This document shows, piece after piece, positions 51,406-60,283 of a stretch of 64,000 bases of DNA. How positions within the stretch are numbered: position 1 is the stretch's first letter; each line of letters starts with the position of its first letter. Made by a program: the position numbers and the translations under genes. The notes beneath the pieces are model-generated. The model was not told the DNA's origin. It did not search any database and saw only the letters and a list, made by a program, of their open reading frames with translations. The DNA comes from Pseudomonas sp. MMS21 TM103 (GTDB lineage: Bacteria; Pseudomonadota; Gammaproteobacteria; Pseudomonadales; Pseudomonadaceae). Location of the stretch: the NCBI RefSeq assembly GCF_022132145.1, contig NZ_JAJISP010000005.1, positions 186,001 to 250,000 on the forward strand, in the 5' to 3' direction.

Positions 51406-52395
51406 TCAGAGTTGCTTGATCATCTCGATGAGCTTTTGCCCATCCGCTGTGGTCTTTTGAAACTCCTCGATCACAGGCGGTTGCATCACACGTTCCAATG
51501 CCTGAATTTGCTCGGGCGTATGCACAGTCACCACCATGCCGACCGTCTCAAGTTTGGCCACGCCTTCTGGATCGACTGCGTCTGATTTAGGCAGCAAAGT
51601 CTGCTCAGCGCTCTGCGCGGCCTTTGCCACGCCGGCCTGTACATCAGCAGGCAGTGACGCCCACCAGCGCGGGTTGACGATCAGGTTTTGGAACACCGTC
51701 AGCAAAGGAGTTGCGACCGCATACTTCTGTACCTCGTAATAGCGACGGGCGTAAACCGCACTGGCGCTACTGACACCAGCGTCAATAACGCCAGTCTGAA
51801 GACCTTGATATACCTCAGAGCCGGGCATGGTGGATGGTGCCGCCCCCAAGGCAATAAAGCCCACGTCACTTAGTCGGCTCAGCCCCCGGATCTTCACACC
51901 CTTGAAATCCTCGGGAGCGATCAGTGGGTGCTTCTGCGAGGTAAACGTTGCGTTATTTGCATCCAGCAGCCAAGCGATATTGGTCACGCCTTTTTGCTGC
52001 AATTTTTCATTCAACAGCTTGGCGGCGTCGGAACCGTAGAAATTATTGATCTTCTCACGTGAGGTCATCAGGTAAGGAATGCTGAACACCTGCACTTCCG
52101 GCACGGTGCCGCCCCATAGCAAGCTCACAACTGACGCGGCCTCAACTTGACCGCGAGCTACAGCAGCATGGTTCTGGGTGCCTTTGAATAGTTGTTCACC
52201 TCCGAAGAGTTGAACCTCAACCTGGCCGCTGGTGTTGGTTTTTACGTCTTCGGCAAACTGCTCGAGTGCCTTCGCGACATGGTGCGAGGCCGGCAGTTGA
52301 TGACTCAGGCGCATGGTGTAGTCGGCCGCATGCGCCGATGCGAAAGCACTGGCCGAAAGAATGGCAACTGCAGCGAATTTGAATGCAACTTTCAT
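51406..52395 (-). CDS. dctP: TRAP transporter periplasmic binding protein (DctP family)
   Basis: A 329-residue protein with a signal peptide (MKVAFKFAAVAILSASAFASAHA, cleavage near residue 23). DctP motifs are LSHQLPASHHVAKALEQFAEDV, VKIRGLSRLSDVGFIALGAAPSTMPGSEVYQGLQTGVID and VNPRWWASLP. The arginine in KIRG normally binds the ligand carboxylate, so the substrate is an organic acid. ATG 52395 follows GAGG. Confidence 0.93.
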   Translation of the reverse strand: MKVAFKFAAVAILSASAFASAHAADYTMRLSHQLPASHHVAKALEQFAEDVKTNTSGQVEVQLFGGEQLFKGTQNHAAVARGQVEAASVVSLLWGGTVPEVQVFSIPYLMTSREKINNFYGSDAAKLLNEKLQQKGVTNIAWLLDANNATFTSQKHPLIAPEDFKGVKIRGLSRLSDVGFIALGAAPSTMPGSEVYQGLQTGVIDAGVSSASAVYARRYYEVQKYAVATPLLTVFQNLIVNPRWWASLPADVQAGVAKAAQSAEQTLLPKSDAVDPEGVAKLETVGMVVTVHTPEQIQALERVMQPPVIEEFQKTTADGQKLIEMIKQL

Positions 52396-52506
52396 AGTGA
52401 TGCCTCTTTTTGTAGTTGTTTTAGCCTGACCGCAATAGCGCCCCCAGGGCACTAAGCGTTTCTGCACACTGTCGGATCCTGGACCCCGCAGGGCCCGAAC
52501 CGCAAT

Positions 52507-53793
52507 TTAGAAGTTATGTACGTAGCTGACGATCACCCGGTGCTCGTCGGCACTCTCGGAAAAATTCGAGCGATTGGTTGAGTTCCTCCAACGCAGCGAC
52601 AGGTTCTTCAGCGCCCCGGATTGCACCACATAGGTGATATCGGTGGCGCGCTCCCACTCATGCCCCTCGCCGCCAGCGGCACGAACCCGAGCCGCACGTG
52701 GTCCGCCGACATTACTCACGTCAACCTCATCACCCTTGACATAGCGCAGGCTAAAGGTCAGCCCAGGCACGCCCAACTCGGCGAAGTTGTAGTCATAGCG
52801 GGCATGCAAAACGCGTTCATTGGCCAGGGCAAAGGTACTTACCTGCATTTCGCTGAACAGGTAAGTGTCGCTACCACCGACATATGCGTAGGCGGTGTCG
52901 CCGTAACCCTTCTGGTAGCCGCCACTGAATGTGTGGCCATTGATGCTGTAACCGAACAGACTGCTGAAGGTGCGGTTATCCACCTCGCCAAGCAGCTCAT
53001 CGCCGGTTTCGCGGGCATCGAAGTAGCGCAGTTCAGCGAAGGCTTTGCCCGGCCCGATTGGCTGGTTGTACTTGAGGCCGACGAAGTCACGGCGGTAGAA
53101 GTCTTGCAACTCACTGGCGTGATAGCTCAGGGTTAGGTTGGGCAGTACCTGATAATCCACGCCGCCGTATGTGTAGCTGTCGCTGGTGACTTTGGTGGAG
53201 TAGGCGCCCTGCTGAGACATGGTGGTCAGATCTTCAAATTCGCTGGAATCGCGCTGTTTGACCGAGTCGACCCGCCCAAGAGTGAAGGTTAGGGAGTCAA
53301 TATCCTTGGATACCAGCTGACCACCATTAAAGGTTTGCGGAAACAGCCGACTGTTGTTGGCGGCCAGCAACGGCAGGGTCGAGCTCAAGCCACCGAGGCG
53401 TAGTTCGCTCTTCGCAAAACGAGCCTTGGCAGTCAGCGCAGCTTTGGAATAATTGTCTTCGGCACGCCTGTCCGAACCACGCGGCAACAACCCGCTGCCG
53501 GTATGATCCGGACTGGAGTCGAGCTTGAGGCCGAGCATACCGATCGCATCTAGACCGAAACCGACCGTGCCCTCGGTGAAACCCGACTGCAAGCGCAGGG
53601 TGAAGCCCTGGGCCCACTCTTCACGCTTAGACTGCTTGGCGGTGCTATCACGATAGTCGCGGCTGAAATAGAAGTTACGCATTTCCAGACTACCACTGGC
53701 ATCGTCGATAAAATCAGCGAACGCGGCAGGAGCCGTCACGCCCAGGCTGATGCAAAGCACTGATTTGATGGCAAGGCGGAGTTTTATTGTCAT
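52507..53793 (-). CDS. OprD-family outer-membrane porin
   Basis: A 428-residue substrate-specific porin. The signal peptide ends near AFA-DFIDD, and the mature chain starts with the OprD-like IDDASGSLEMRNFYFSRDYRD. It has alternating aromatic strands and ends in SYVHNF with the terminal phenylalanine needed for BAM recognition. OprD/OpdX porins take up carboxylates and amino acids. The 111-bp gap to dctP holds a GC-rich hairpin, so it is probably the first gene of the uptake operon. Confidence 0.92.
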   Translation of the reverse strand: MTIKLRLAIKSVLCISLGVTAPAAFADFIDDASGSLEMRNFYFSRDYRDSTAKQSKREEWAQGFTLRLQSGFTEGTVGFGLDAIGMLGLKLDSSPDHTGSGLLPRGSDRRAEDNYSKAALTAKARFAKSELRLGGLSSTLPLLAANNSRLFPQTFNGGQLVSKDIDSLTFTLGRVDSVKQRDSSEFEDLTTMSQQGAYSTKVTSDSYTYGGVDYQVLPNLTLSYHASELQDFYRRDFVGLKYNQPIGPGKAFAELRYFDARETGDELLGEVDNRTFSSLFGYSINGHTFSGGYQKGYGDTAYAYVGGSDTYLFSEMQVSTFALANERVLHARYDYNFAELGVPGLTFSLRYVKGDEVDVSNVGGPRAARVRAAGGEGHEWERATDITYVVQSGALKNLSLRWRNSTNRSNFSESADEHRVIVSYVHNF

Positions 53794-54147
53794 TGTGGCT
53801 TAACCCATTTTTTTATTGGAAGACCCTGCAGCCAGGGCAAGTCAATCTCCGGGCAGCGACAAGCCGCCCGTAGAATTCAGGAACACGCGTGATCGATGGA
53901 TTGCCATCGCAGGAAAGAGGCATAACCTGGTGCCAGGGGAGCACTGGTCTGCGCCAGGGTATAACGCAAAAGCCTTGGCGAGGAGGGGGTATCGCGACAC
54001 TCAGCAACGACAGGTATGTTCCTACCGATCATGATGTTTCTCTATATTTGTAATTGTCGGAGAGTTGTTCTTGCACTCACGCAGGTGGCGCGGTTTTGAC
54101 TCAGGTGACTCCAACGTATGCACAGGCCTAGGCATGCACTTGTGCAT
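53794..54147. other. Upstream region of oprD/TRAP genes, no gene
   Basis: These 354 bp separate the carbonic-anhydrase-like gene from the porin gene, both on the minus strand. The region must hold the promoter of the porin-TRAP operon. I see no strong -35/-10 pair, sigma-54 site or coding frame with a ribosome site. Confidence 0.5.
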
Positions 54148-54672
54148 TCAGCCGATGCGCTTCAACGTCTGCTTGTGCTTCTGGGCGCGCTCGACATAGT
54201 CGCGAGCGTTTTCATGGAACTTGGCGACAGTTTCTTCAGTAAGCTCGCGAACCACTTTGGCCGGCGCACCGATGATCAGAGAGTTATCCGGGAAGACCTT
54301 ACCCTCGGTAACCACCGCACCAGCGCCGACCAGACAGTTCTTGCCAAACACCACACCATTAAGCACAACCGCCTGAATACCTATCAGGGTGCCGTCGCCG
54401 ACAGTGCAGCCATGCAACATGGCCTGATGGCCGATTGTGACGTTGTCGCCGACCTTAAGAGGAAAGCCAGGGTCAGTGTGCAACACAGCACCTTCCTGCA
54501 CGTTGCTACCGACGCCGATATCGATCACCTCGTTATCGCCACGCAGCACCGCTTGCGGCCACACGCTGGAGCCTTCATGCAGCACCACATTGCCGATCAC
54601 AGTGGCGTCGTCAGCCACATAACTGCTCTCGTGAATCTCCGGCTGCTGCCCATCGTATTGATAAATAGCCAT
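54148..54672 (-). CDS. Gamma-carbonic anhydrase-like hexapeptide-repeat protein
   Basis: A 174-residue left-handed beta-helix protein built of hexapeptide repeats (such as ATVIGNVVLHEGSSVWPQAVLRGD and VTIGHQAMLHGCTVGDGTLIGI). The three zinc histidines of gamma-carbonic anhydrases can be placed in LHTD, IGHQ and LHGC. Relatives include YrdA, CaiE and the thioesterase PaaY. Its place beside CoA-transferase and CoA-lyase genes favours a CoA-thioester role, but this is inference. Confidence 0.85.
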   Translation of the reverse strand: MAIYQYDGQQPEIHESSYVADDATVIGNVVLHEGSSVWPQAVLRGDNEVIDIGVGSNVQEGAVLHTDPGFPLKVGDNVTIGHQAMLHGCTVGDGTLIGIQAVVLNGVVFGKNCLVGAGAVVTEGKVFPDNSLIIGAPAKVVRELTEETVAKFHENARDYVERAQKHKQTLKRIG

Positions 54673-54770
54673 TTCCTAATCCTCTGCCTCTAGTCGGAGC
54701 CAGCACGATAGCCGCTCTCAGCATTCAGTTCGTGCCGACAACTCCGGGGTCGCCGTGGTTCTTTCGGGTC

Positions 54771-55955
54771 TCAATCGTCGGTCTTGAACACACCGGCGGA
54801 GCGCAACTCATCGATCTGCGCCTCGCTATAGCCCAACTGCAACATGACCTGACGGGTGTGCTCGCCAATCCGCGGAATGGAGCAACGCGGCTGCAGCCGC
54901 TCACCGTTCAGCGACAGCGGCAACAGCGGCATGTCTGTCAACGATCCGTCTTCCAGTTCAAGCTTGGCCAGGCCGCCACTCTTGATCAGGTGCTCATCGG
55001 CGAACAGTTCTTCGGGCCTACGGATAGGCGCAAACGGAATCCCATTGGCTTCGAGCTGAGGAGCCAGAGCCTGGGCATCGATATTGGCGAACACTTCGGC
55101 AAGGTGCGCCAGCAAACGCGGGCGCTGTAGAACTCGGTCGTTGTTGGTGGCCAATGTCGGATCAGCCATTAGAGTGTCCTGTCCCAACAGCTTGCAGAGC
55201 GCCGTCCATTGACCTTCGCCGGTTGCCGCGACGAACATTTGCTCTTTACCGGCGAACTCAAAGACGTCGTAGATTGCCCAGGCGCTGATGCGATTGGGCA
55301 TGGGCGCTGCGGCCTCACCGGTAACCATGTACTGCTGCATATGCTGAGCGGCAAGCAACACGCAGTTCTCATACAGGGCACTTTGCACTTCCTTGCCAAC
55401 ACCTGTTTTGTTCCGCTCATTGAGCGCGGCGAGTACACCGATCGCACCAAACATGCCGCCCATGATGTCGTTGACCGAACTACCAGCACGCAGTGGCCGA
55501 CCGACCGGGCCGGTCATATAGGCCAACCCCGCCATCATCTGCACCACTTCGTCGAGGGCCAGACGTTTGTCGTACGGACCACTGAGAAAACCCTTGTGCG
55601 TGGCATAGATCAGCTTCGGATTGCGTGCTCGCAACGACTCGTAACCGAAGCCCAGGTCAGTCATGCGCCCCGGCTTGAAGTTCTCGATGAACACATCGGC
55701 GGTATCGATCAACTGCAACACCGCATCTCGGCCTGCCGGCTCGTTTACGTCGATGGAGATGCTTTTCTTGTTGCGGTTGAAGGTGCGAAAGAACCCTGCA
55801 CCAGCACCGAGCAGACGCCGGGTACCATCACCACGAGTCGGCTCGATCTTGATCACTTCGGCGCCCAGGTCACCGAGGATCATGCCGCAGGTCGGACCCA
55901 TGACCATGTGAGAAATTTCAACGACACGGACGCCGTCAAGGGGCAGATTCGACAT
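54771..55955 (-). CDS. Class III CoA-transferase (CaiB/BaiF family)
   Basis: A 394-residue class III transferase. It starts with LDGVRVVEISHMVMGPTCGMILGDLGAEVIKIE, followed by FNRNKKSISIDV. The position of the catalytic aspartate is in SVNDIMGGMFG, where D is in the usual D-(I/M)-x-x-G context. Such enzymes move CoA from a donor such as succinyl-CoA to a carboxylic acid. It ends 36 bp upstream of... the reading order is LysR, lyase, transferase, and the lyase gene ends 35 bp before this start. The pair probably activates and then cleaves one acid. Confidence 0.9.
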   Translation of the reverse strand: MSNLPLDGVRVVEISHMVMGPTCGMILGDLGAEVIKIEPTRGDGTRRLLGAGAGFFRTFNRNKKSISIDVNEPAGRDAVLQLIDTADVFIENFKPGRMTDLGFGYESLRARNPKLIYATHKGFLSGPYDKRLALDEVVQMMAGLAYMTGPVGRPLRAGSSVNDIMGGMFGAIGVLAALNERNKTGVGKEVQSALYENCVLLAAQHMQQYMVTGEAAAPMPNRISAWAIYDVFEFAGKEQMFVAATGEGQWTALCKLLGQDTLMADPTLATNNDRVLQRPRLLAHLAEVFANIDAQALAPQLEANGIPFAPIRRPEELFADEHLIKSGGLAKLELEDGSLTDMPLLPLSLNGERLQPRCSIPRIGEHTRQVMLQLGYSEAQIDELRSAGVFKTDD

Positions 55956-55990
55956 ATTCGTTATCTCCAGAATCAGGTTTTCGCCAGGCG

Positions 55991-56920
55991 TCAGGCGTTG
56001 ACAGCAAGCGAGCGATAGTTCTTTGGCAGACCCGCGCGGGCGATATAGCCGTACAGCGGCTCACCCGGCAGCGAGGACTCGAGCAGGTCACGCGAGGCAA
56101 TCAGCTTTTCCAGGTCGATACCGGTATCGAAACCCATGCTGCTGAGCATGAACACCAAGTCTTCAGTGACGGTATTGCCGGAAGCGCCCGGGGCGAACGG
56201 GCAACCTCCCAGCCCGGCGAGCGAGGAGTCCAGCTCACGAATACCGTGCTGAACCGCGACAAGACTGTTGACCAAGGCCAGGCCGCGGGTGTCATGGAAA
56301 TGTGCTGCCTGCAATTTGTCGCCGGCAATGGCACGCACGGCGTCAATAGCTTCGCCGACTTGACCCGGGGTGGCGTAGCCTGTGGTGTCGCCGAGGGAAA
56401 CCGCATCGCAACCGGTTTCAAGAACACGCCGGGTTAGCTCGCACAAGTCGCTGAGCGGTACATGTCCCTGGCGGGTACAGCCGAAAGCCACAGACATGCC
56501 AGCAATAAGCTGCACTTGGTTCATGCCCGAACTGCTGCGCAACTCGCACATGCGGCCGAACTCTTCAATCATCTCCAGCGGCGTGCGCCGGACGTTGGCC
56601 AGACTGTGGGCAGAGCTGACCGAAATAGGTGCAACGATGCGGTGCGCACCCGAAGCCAAAGCGTTTTCAGCGCCACGAAGGTTGGGCGCAAGCGCGGTAA
56701 CAATCAGATCGGGATAAGTCAGGGCGTGGGCGATGATCTCACTGGCGTCAGCCATCTGCGGCAGCAATTTGGCGGGCACGAATGATGCGACTTCCATGTA
56801 TCGGACACCTGCGGCATAGGCGGCGTCGATCCACTTTTTCTTGTCGCTGGTGGGCATGACGCATTGCAGACTTTGCAAGCCATCACGCATACCCACTTCA
56901 TTGATAATTATTTTTGTCAT
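55991..56920 (-). CDS. HMG-CoA lyase-like enzyme
   Basis: A 309-residue TIM-barrel lyase. It begins INEVGMRDGLQSLQ (catalytic Arg-Asp), has the metal histidines in AAHFHDTRGLAL and ends with GLGGCPFAPGASGNTVTEDL, the HMG-CoA lyase signature with its cysteine. It would cleave 3-hydroxy-3-methylglutaryl-CoA or a close analogue such as citramalyl-CoA. The start at 56920 (MTKIIINEVG) is preferred over 56956, since the family begins here. A perfect 14-bp palindrome lies between it and the LysR gene. Confidence 0.9.
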   Translation of the reverse strand: MTKIIINEVGMRDGLQSLQCVMPTSDKKKWIDAAYAAGVRYMEVASFVPAKLLPQMADASEIIAHALTYPDLIVTALAPNLRGAENALASGAHRIVAPISVSSAHSLANVRRTPLEMIEEFGRMCELRSSSGMNQVQLIAGMSVAFGCTRQGHVPLSDLCELTRRVLETGCDAVSLGDTTGYATPGQVGEAIDAVRAIAGDKLQAAHFHDTRGLALVNSLVAVQHGIRELDSSLAGLGGCPFAPGASGNTVTEDLVFMLSSMGFDTGIDLEKLIASRDLLESSLPGEPLYGYIARAGLPKNYRSLAVNA

Positions 56921-56998
56921 TTGGGTGTCTCTCAAGGCAGTGTTGCTTGGGGGCAAGACTAGAGAGACGACCCAGTAGGGAAAAGACGTTATTCACGC

Positions 56999-57029
56999 GC
57001 TGATCCATCGTCATAGACGATGGATCAGC
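56999..57029. promoter_or_regulatory. Perfect 14-bp inverted repeat between the LysR and lyase genes
   Basis: GCTGATCCATCGTC (56999-57012) is followed by ATA and its exact complement (57016-57029). There is no T run, so it may be an operator for the LysR-type regulator, or an RNA stem at the end of its gene, which stops 9 bp away. Confidence 0.5.
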
Positions 57030-57037
57030 CAGAGGCG

Positions 57038-57949
57038 CTATAGCTGCGACTGTAGAACCGGAACCCGCGCCAACAGGTGGTTAAGCAGACGGCGAGCGGA
57101 AAGCGAGAGTGCATCAGCATCGCGCACGCAGATGACAAACTCACCCTGTGCCCACTCATCCACCAGCGGAATGACATGCAGATCAAACAGCTTCGCGTAT
57201 CGATTCACCGCCTCCTGCGGAAATACCCCCAAAGCTAAACCTACTTGTACCAAACGATAGGCTGCATCGAATGAGGACACATAGGTGCGAAAGCGCAGTT
57301 CCCGCCCACATTCGGTCGCGGTTCTCTGCATGTACGTATTCAGCGTGGCATACACCGAAAGCCCTAAGTGGTCGTAGTCCAGGGTTTCCTGGAAGGCAAT
57401 GCTGCTGCGCCCAGCCAACGGGTGTCTGGAATTGACCACCACGGCCAAATGGTCAGTGCGATAGGGAATAAACTCTAAATCGCCCACTGCCATAGACTTG
57501 CGACAGATCCCCAGATCGGCATTCCCTTCAAGCACCCCACGTACCACATCCGGGCTGAAGCGCTCCTCGATATCCACCTGAATATGCTCGTTAGCCAGCA
57601 TGAACTCGGAGAGCTCTTCAGGGAGGAATTCCATGATCGAGGAGACGTTCGCCAACACCCGCACATGCCCACGAGCCCCCTCGGCATATTCACTGAGCTC
57701 ACCCTGAAGCAGTTCCATACTGCGCATCAGCTGCCGAGCATGCCGTAATAAAGCCTGCCCTGCCGGGGTAGGCGTAACCCCACGCTTGCTGCGGATCAGC
57801 ATCGGCGTACCAAAGGTCGCCTCGATATCGGCGATACGCTTACTCACCGCCGAAGGCGCAATGAACTCACGCTCACTGGCATGGGCAATTGTCCCTTCCT
57901 CGCAGACAGCGATGAAAAGTCGTAAGGAGACAGGGTCGACATGCCACAT
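57038..57949 (-). CDS. LysR-family transcriptional regulator
   Basis: A 303-residue LysR-type regulator. The N-terminal helix-turn-helix reads LRLFIAVCEEGTIAHASEREFIAPSAVSKRIADIEATFGTPML. The substrate-binding half contains RVLANVSSIMEFLPEELSEFM and ADLGIC. It lies upstream of, and in the same direction as, the lyase, CoA-transferase and carbonic-anhydrase-like genes, and probably controls them and the TRAP/porin operon. The inducer is unknown. Confidence 0.92.
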   Translation of the reverse strand: MWHVDPVSLRLFIAVCEEGTIAHASEREFIAPSAVSKRIADIEATFGTPMLIRSKRGVTPTPAGQALLRHARQLMRSMELLQGELSEYAEGARGHVRVLANVSSIMEFLPEELSEFMLANEHIQVDIEERFSPDVVRGVLEGNADLGICRKSMAVGDLEFIPYRTDHLAVVVNSRHPLAGRSSIAFQETLDYDHLGLSVYATLNTYMQRTATECGRELRFRTYVSSFDAAYRLVQVGLALGVFPQEAVNRYAKLFDLHVIPLVDEWAQGEFVICVRDADALSLSARRLLNHLLARVPVLQSQL

Positions 57950-58039
57950 TTATTCGCATACTCCAGCGTGATTTCTATACATCGAGCATAACGATCCAGG
58001 AAACTGCTTGCCGCTTCTTTTCCAATACTCGACCAGGGT

Positions 58040-58405
58040 CTATCACATCACACCTTGCGCCGCCATCTAGTCGATGATGGCCTTCTTCTGTTCGTCGGTT
58101 GTAATGATCTGCAACTCGGCACGCCGCCAAAGAAGGCAAAGGCGCGGTTATGCGCATCAAATACCATCTCCTGCGCCTCGCGCGGATAGGCCCGCTACGA
58201 ACATCTTCCGGCTGTAGCTCAGGAGTAAATGCGCGACCTTGACCGTCTGCACCACGCCTGCAATCTCGACCTGCTCATGGCTCCAGTAGAACTGGCAAGC
58301 ATCGCCAGGCGCGAATACTAGCGGTACAAACGCCTGCGTAGCTGCTGGGCGGGTCTTACACGTTATCCACTGCTTCACGAAGCGCTGCACGCTGTCATAC
58401 AGCAA
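58040..58405 (-). mobile_element. IS21-family istA remnant
   Basis: The minus strand reads YDSVQRFVKQWITCKTRPAA, then FVPLVFAPGDACQFYWSHEQVEI and VVQTVKVAHLLLSYSRKMFVA. After a frameshift near 58165 it continues VFDAHNRAFAFFGG. This is the central catalytic region of IstA, with a DDE-type aspartate position changed (FYWS instead of FDWS). Both ends are missing, and the 5' side is cut by the IS5-type remnant. Confidence 0.75.
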
Positions 58406-59317
58406 CCCGGCGATGGAAGAAGCACTGTACGAGAGGACCATCCTGCGCCAGTTTACCGGATTGAGTCTGGAGCGAATTCCCGGCGAAGCCACGATTTTCA
58501 ACTTCCGCGACTGCTGGAGAAACACGAATCGGCCGCGGGAATTCTGGCCGTGATCAATGGCTATCTGGTCGACCGCGGCCTGTCGTTGCGCCAAGGCGCC
58601 ATCGTGGATGCCACGTTGATTAATGAGCCCAGTTCGACCAAGAACAAAGACGGTAAACGCGCCCCGGAAATGCACCAAACCAAGAAAAGCTAGCAGTATT
58701 ACTTCGGGAGGAAGGCCCATATGGGCGTGGACGCCGAGTCCGGCCTGGTACACAGCGTGATGGGCACGGTGGCCAACGTGGCGGAGATCACCCAAGTCGA
58801 TTTGCTGTTGCACGGCGAGGAATACATGGTGGGAGCTGATACAGGTTATACCAGTGTCAAAAAGCGTCCGGAGCATGATGGCCGGAAGGTTATTTGGCAG
58901 GTGGCGGCACGACGCAGCACCTACAAGAAACTGGGCAAGCGCAGCGCTTTATACAAAGCCAAGCGCAAGATCGAGAAGGCCAGGACACAGGTTCGGACCA
59001 GGGTCGAACACTCATTCAGAATGATCAAACGCCAGTTCGATTATGTGAAGACGCGCTTCCGTGACCTGACGAAGAACACGGCGCAACTGGTGACACTGTT
59101 CGCGCTATCAAACCTGTGGATGGCGCACAGAAATTTACTGACTTATGCAGGAGAGGTGCGTCTGTAATGCGGGGAATAGCTGCCGCGAGGTGCTTGCGGC
59201 GGCTAAAAACTCAGAAATAAGCAGGTGATCTGATCGCTTTTCATCGATTCACCGCTTTCAAAATCGGCAGAGGCTGAAGTCAGCCAGAAATACATGGCTA
59301 CTTCAGACCTTCCCTAA
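58405..59317 (+). mobile_element. IS5-family element remnant 1 with broken transposase
   Basis: The transposase remnant starts inside the gene (SNPAMEEALYERTILRQF). It loses frame near 58503 and has a stop after MHQTKKS (58693). The longest open stretch is 58721-59167 (148 residues), containing LLLHGEEYMVGADTGYT and RVEHSFRMIKRQFDYVKTRF. The DDE residues can be read as IVDATLI, GADTGY and VEHSFR. After the stop, about 150 bp of right end (to about 59317) match the second copy. No left end is present. Confidence 0.8.
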
Positions 59318-59417
59318 CAGCATTATTGCCACAGTGCCCGACGGCACTCATGCTAAAAAACCAGCGTATTGCGATTCAGAAAGTGCTAGCAGTCAGCACT
59401 GTTGAGTCCGACGGTTT

Positions 59418-59599
59418 CAGCCCAGCCTCGATGAAGGTCTGAGTGAACGAGTCCACGCTGCCGTAAACCACCCGAACACCTTTCGAGTTCTACCGGCCAC
59501 CGACCTTCTCGGCACCAATCCCGCTATCCCATGTTGCACCAAACTCTTCAGGGTCCAATCGCCAAATGAAAAGGTCGCCGCTCCCTGGCCCATGATCAT
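59418..59599 (-). pseudogene. Broken RES-domain toxin
   Basis: The start codon overlaps the antitoxin stop (ATGA), giving MIMGQGAAT. After one lost base, the other frame reads LFIWRLDPEEFGATWDSGIG, then AEKVGGR, a TAG where tryptophan is expected, and NSKGVRVVYGS. GGRWNSKGVRVVY is the RES signature, whose arginine is catalytic for NAD degradation. About 100 further residues are absent, ended by the IS5-type remnant nearby. The toxin is therefore dead twice over. Confidence 0.8.
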
Positions 59600-60159
59600 T
59601 GGTAGACCCCGTACTCCAGGCGGGTCAGGAACTCGCTCACCAGTTGTGTGCCGATCGAGTTATCCAATAGGTCGATGGGTCTCCTGCCATCAAGGCCAAT
59701 TGCAGGCTTTGACATCCATGCCTCTGCAAGCTCAGGAGTACCTATCACCCTGATTGCCTGCTCTAGGATTTGGGCACCCAGGAATGCTCGGGCACTCTGC
59801 TCTGAGTTCAATGGCTCTGCTGGTTTCTGCTGACGCCGCTTAATGGTTCGTTCAGAAAGTCCTGTCAGAGCCATCAGCAGATAGTCGCTATTGAACATTT
59901 GGAGCGACTTCGTGAACTCAGTGAGCGTGGCAATCGTGATCCCTTCTTTGGTCACGCGATACACCGCCCCCAGATCATCAGGCGAAGCTCCACCCGTGAG
60001 AAGGCTGGTGACCAGCGCACTCTTGGAAATATCTGTACTCCTCCCTACGTGCGTGGTTTTGTAATGGTCGACTGAGTGACGCGTTTTAAATAGCCCGCCC
60101 TTACCTTTCACGACGGCTGCTTTGGCTTTTCCGGCTCTGCCGGGTGCTGCCGCGTCCAT
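59596..60159 (-). CDS. Xre/MbcA/ParS-type antitoxin
   Basis: A 187-residue antitoxin that would neutralise a RES toxin and bind its own promoter. The centre has GLSERTIKRRQQKPAEPLNSEQSARAF (helix-turn-helix region). The C-terminal toxin-binding part has AEAWMSKPAIGLDGRRPIDLL, then GTQLVSEFLTRLEYGVYQ, the ParS hallmark. The start at 60159 (MDAAAPGRAG) has GGGAGG at ideal distance; a GTG at 60180 is less likely. It is intact although its toxin is broken, and it lies between two IS5-type remnants. Confidence 0.88.
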   Translation of the reverse strand: MDAAAPGRAGKAKAAVVKGKGGLFKTRHSVDHYKTTHVGRSTDISKSALVTSLLTGGASPDDLGAVYRVTKEGITIATLTEFTKSLQMFNSDYLLMALTGLSERTIKRRQQKPAEPLNSEQSARAFLGAQILEQAIRVIGTPELAEAWMSKPAIGLDGRRPIDLLDNSIGTQLVSEFLTRLEYGVYQ

Positions 60160-60283
60160 AAGCACCTCCCTTTTCGTCACGTGACGCTAAATGTTGCGCC
60201 AGATGCCGAAAGTGTGTACCTGATTAGTAAGTCATGCCAGTACCTTTCGGGACACGGGTGAGAGTCTTCAAAAATTTCGCAGC

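Noticed and set aside
58157..58876. 239-codon minus-strand frame through the IS21/IS5 junction
   Set aside because: Only its last third is real IstA sequence; the rest is antisense to the IS5-type transposase remnant.
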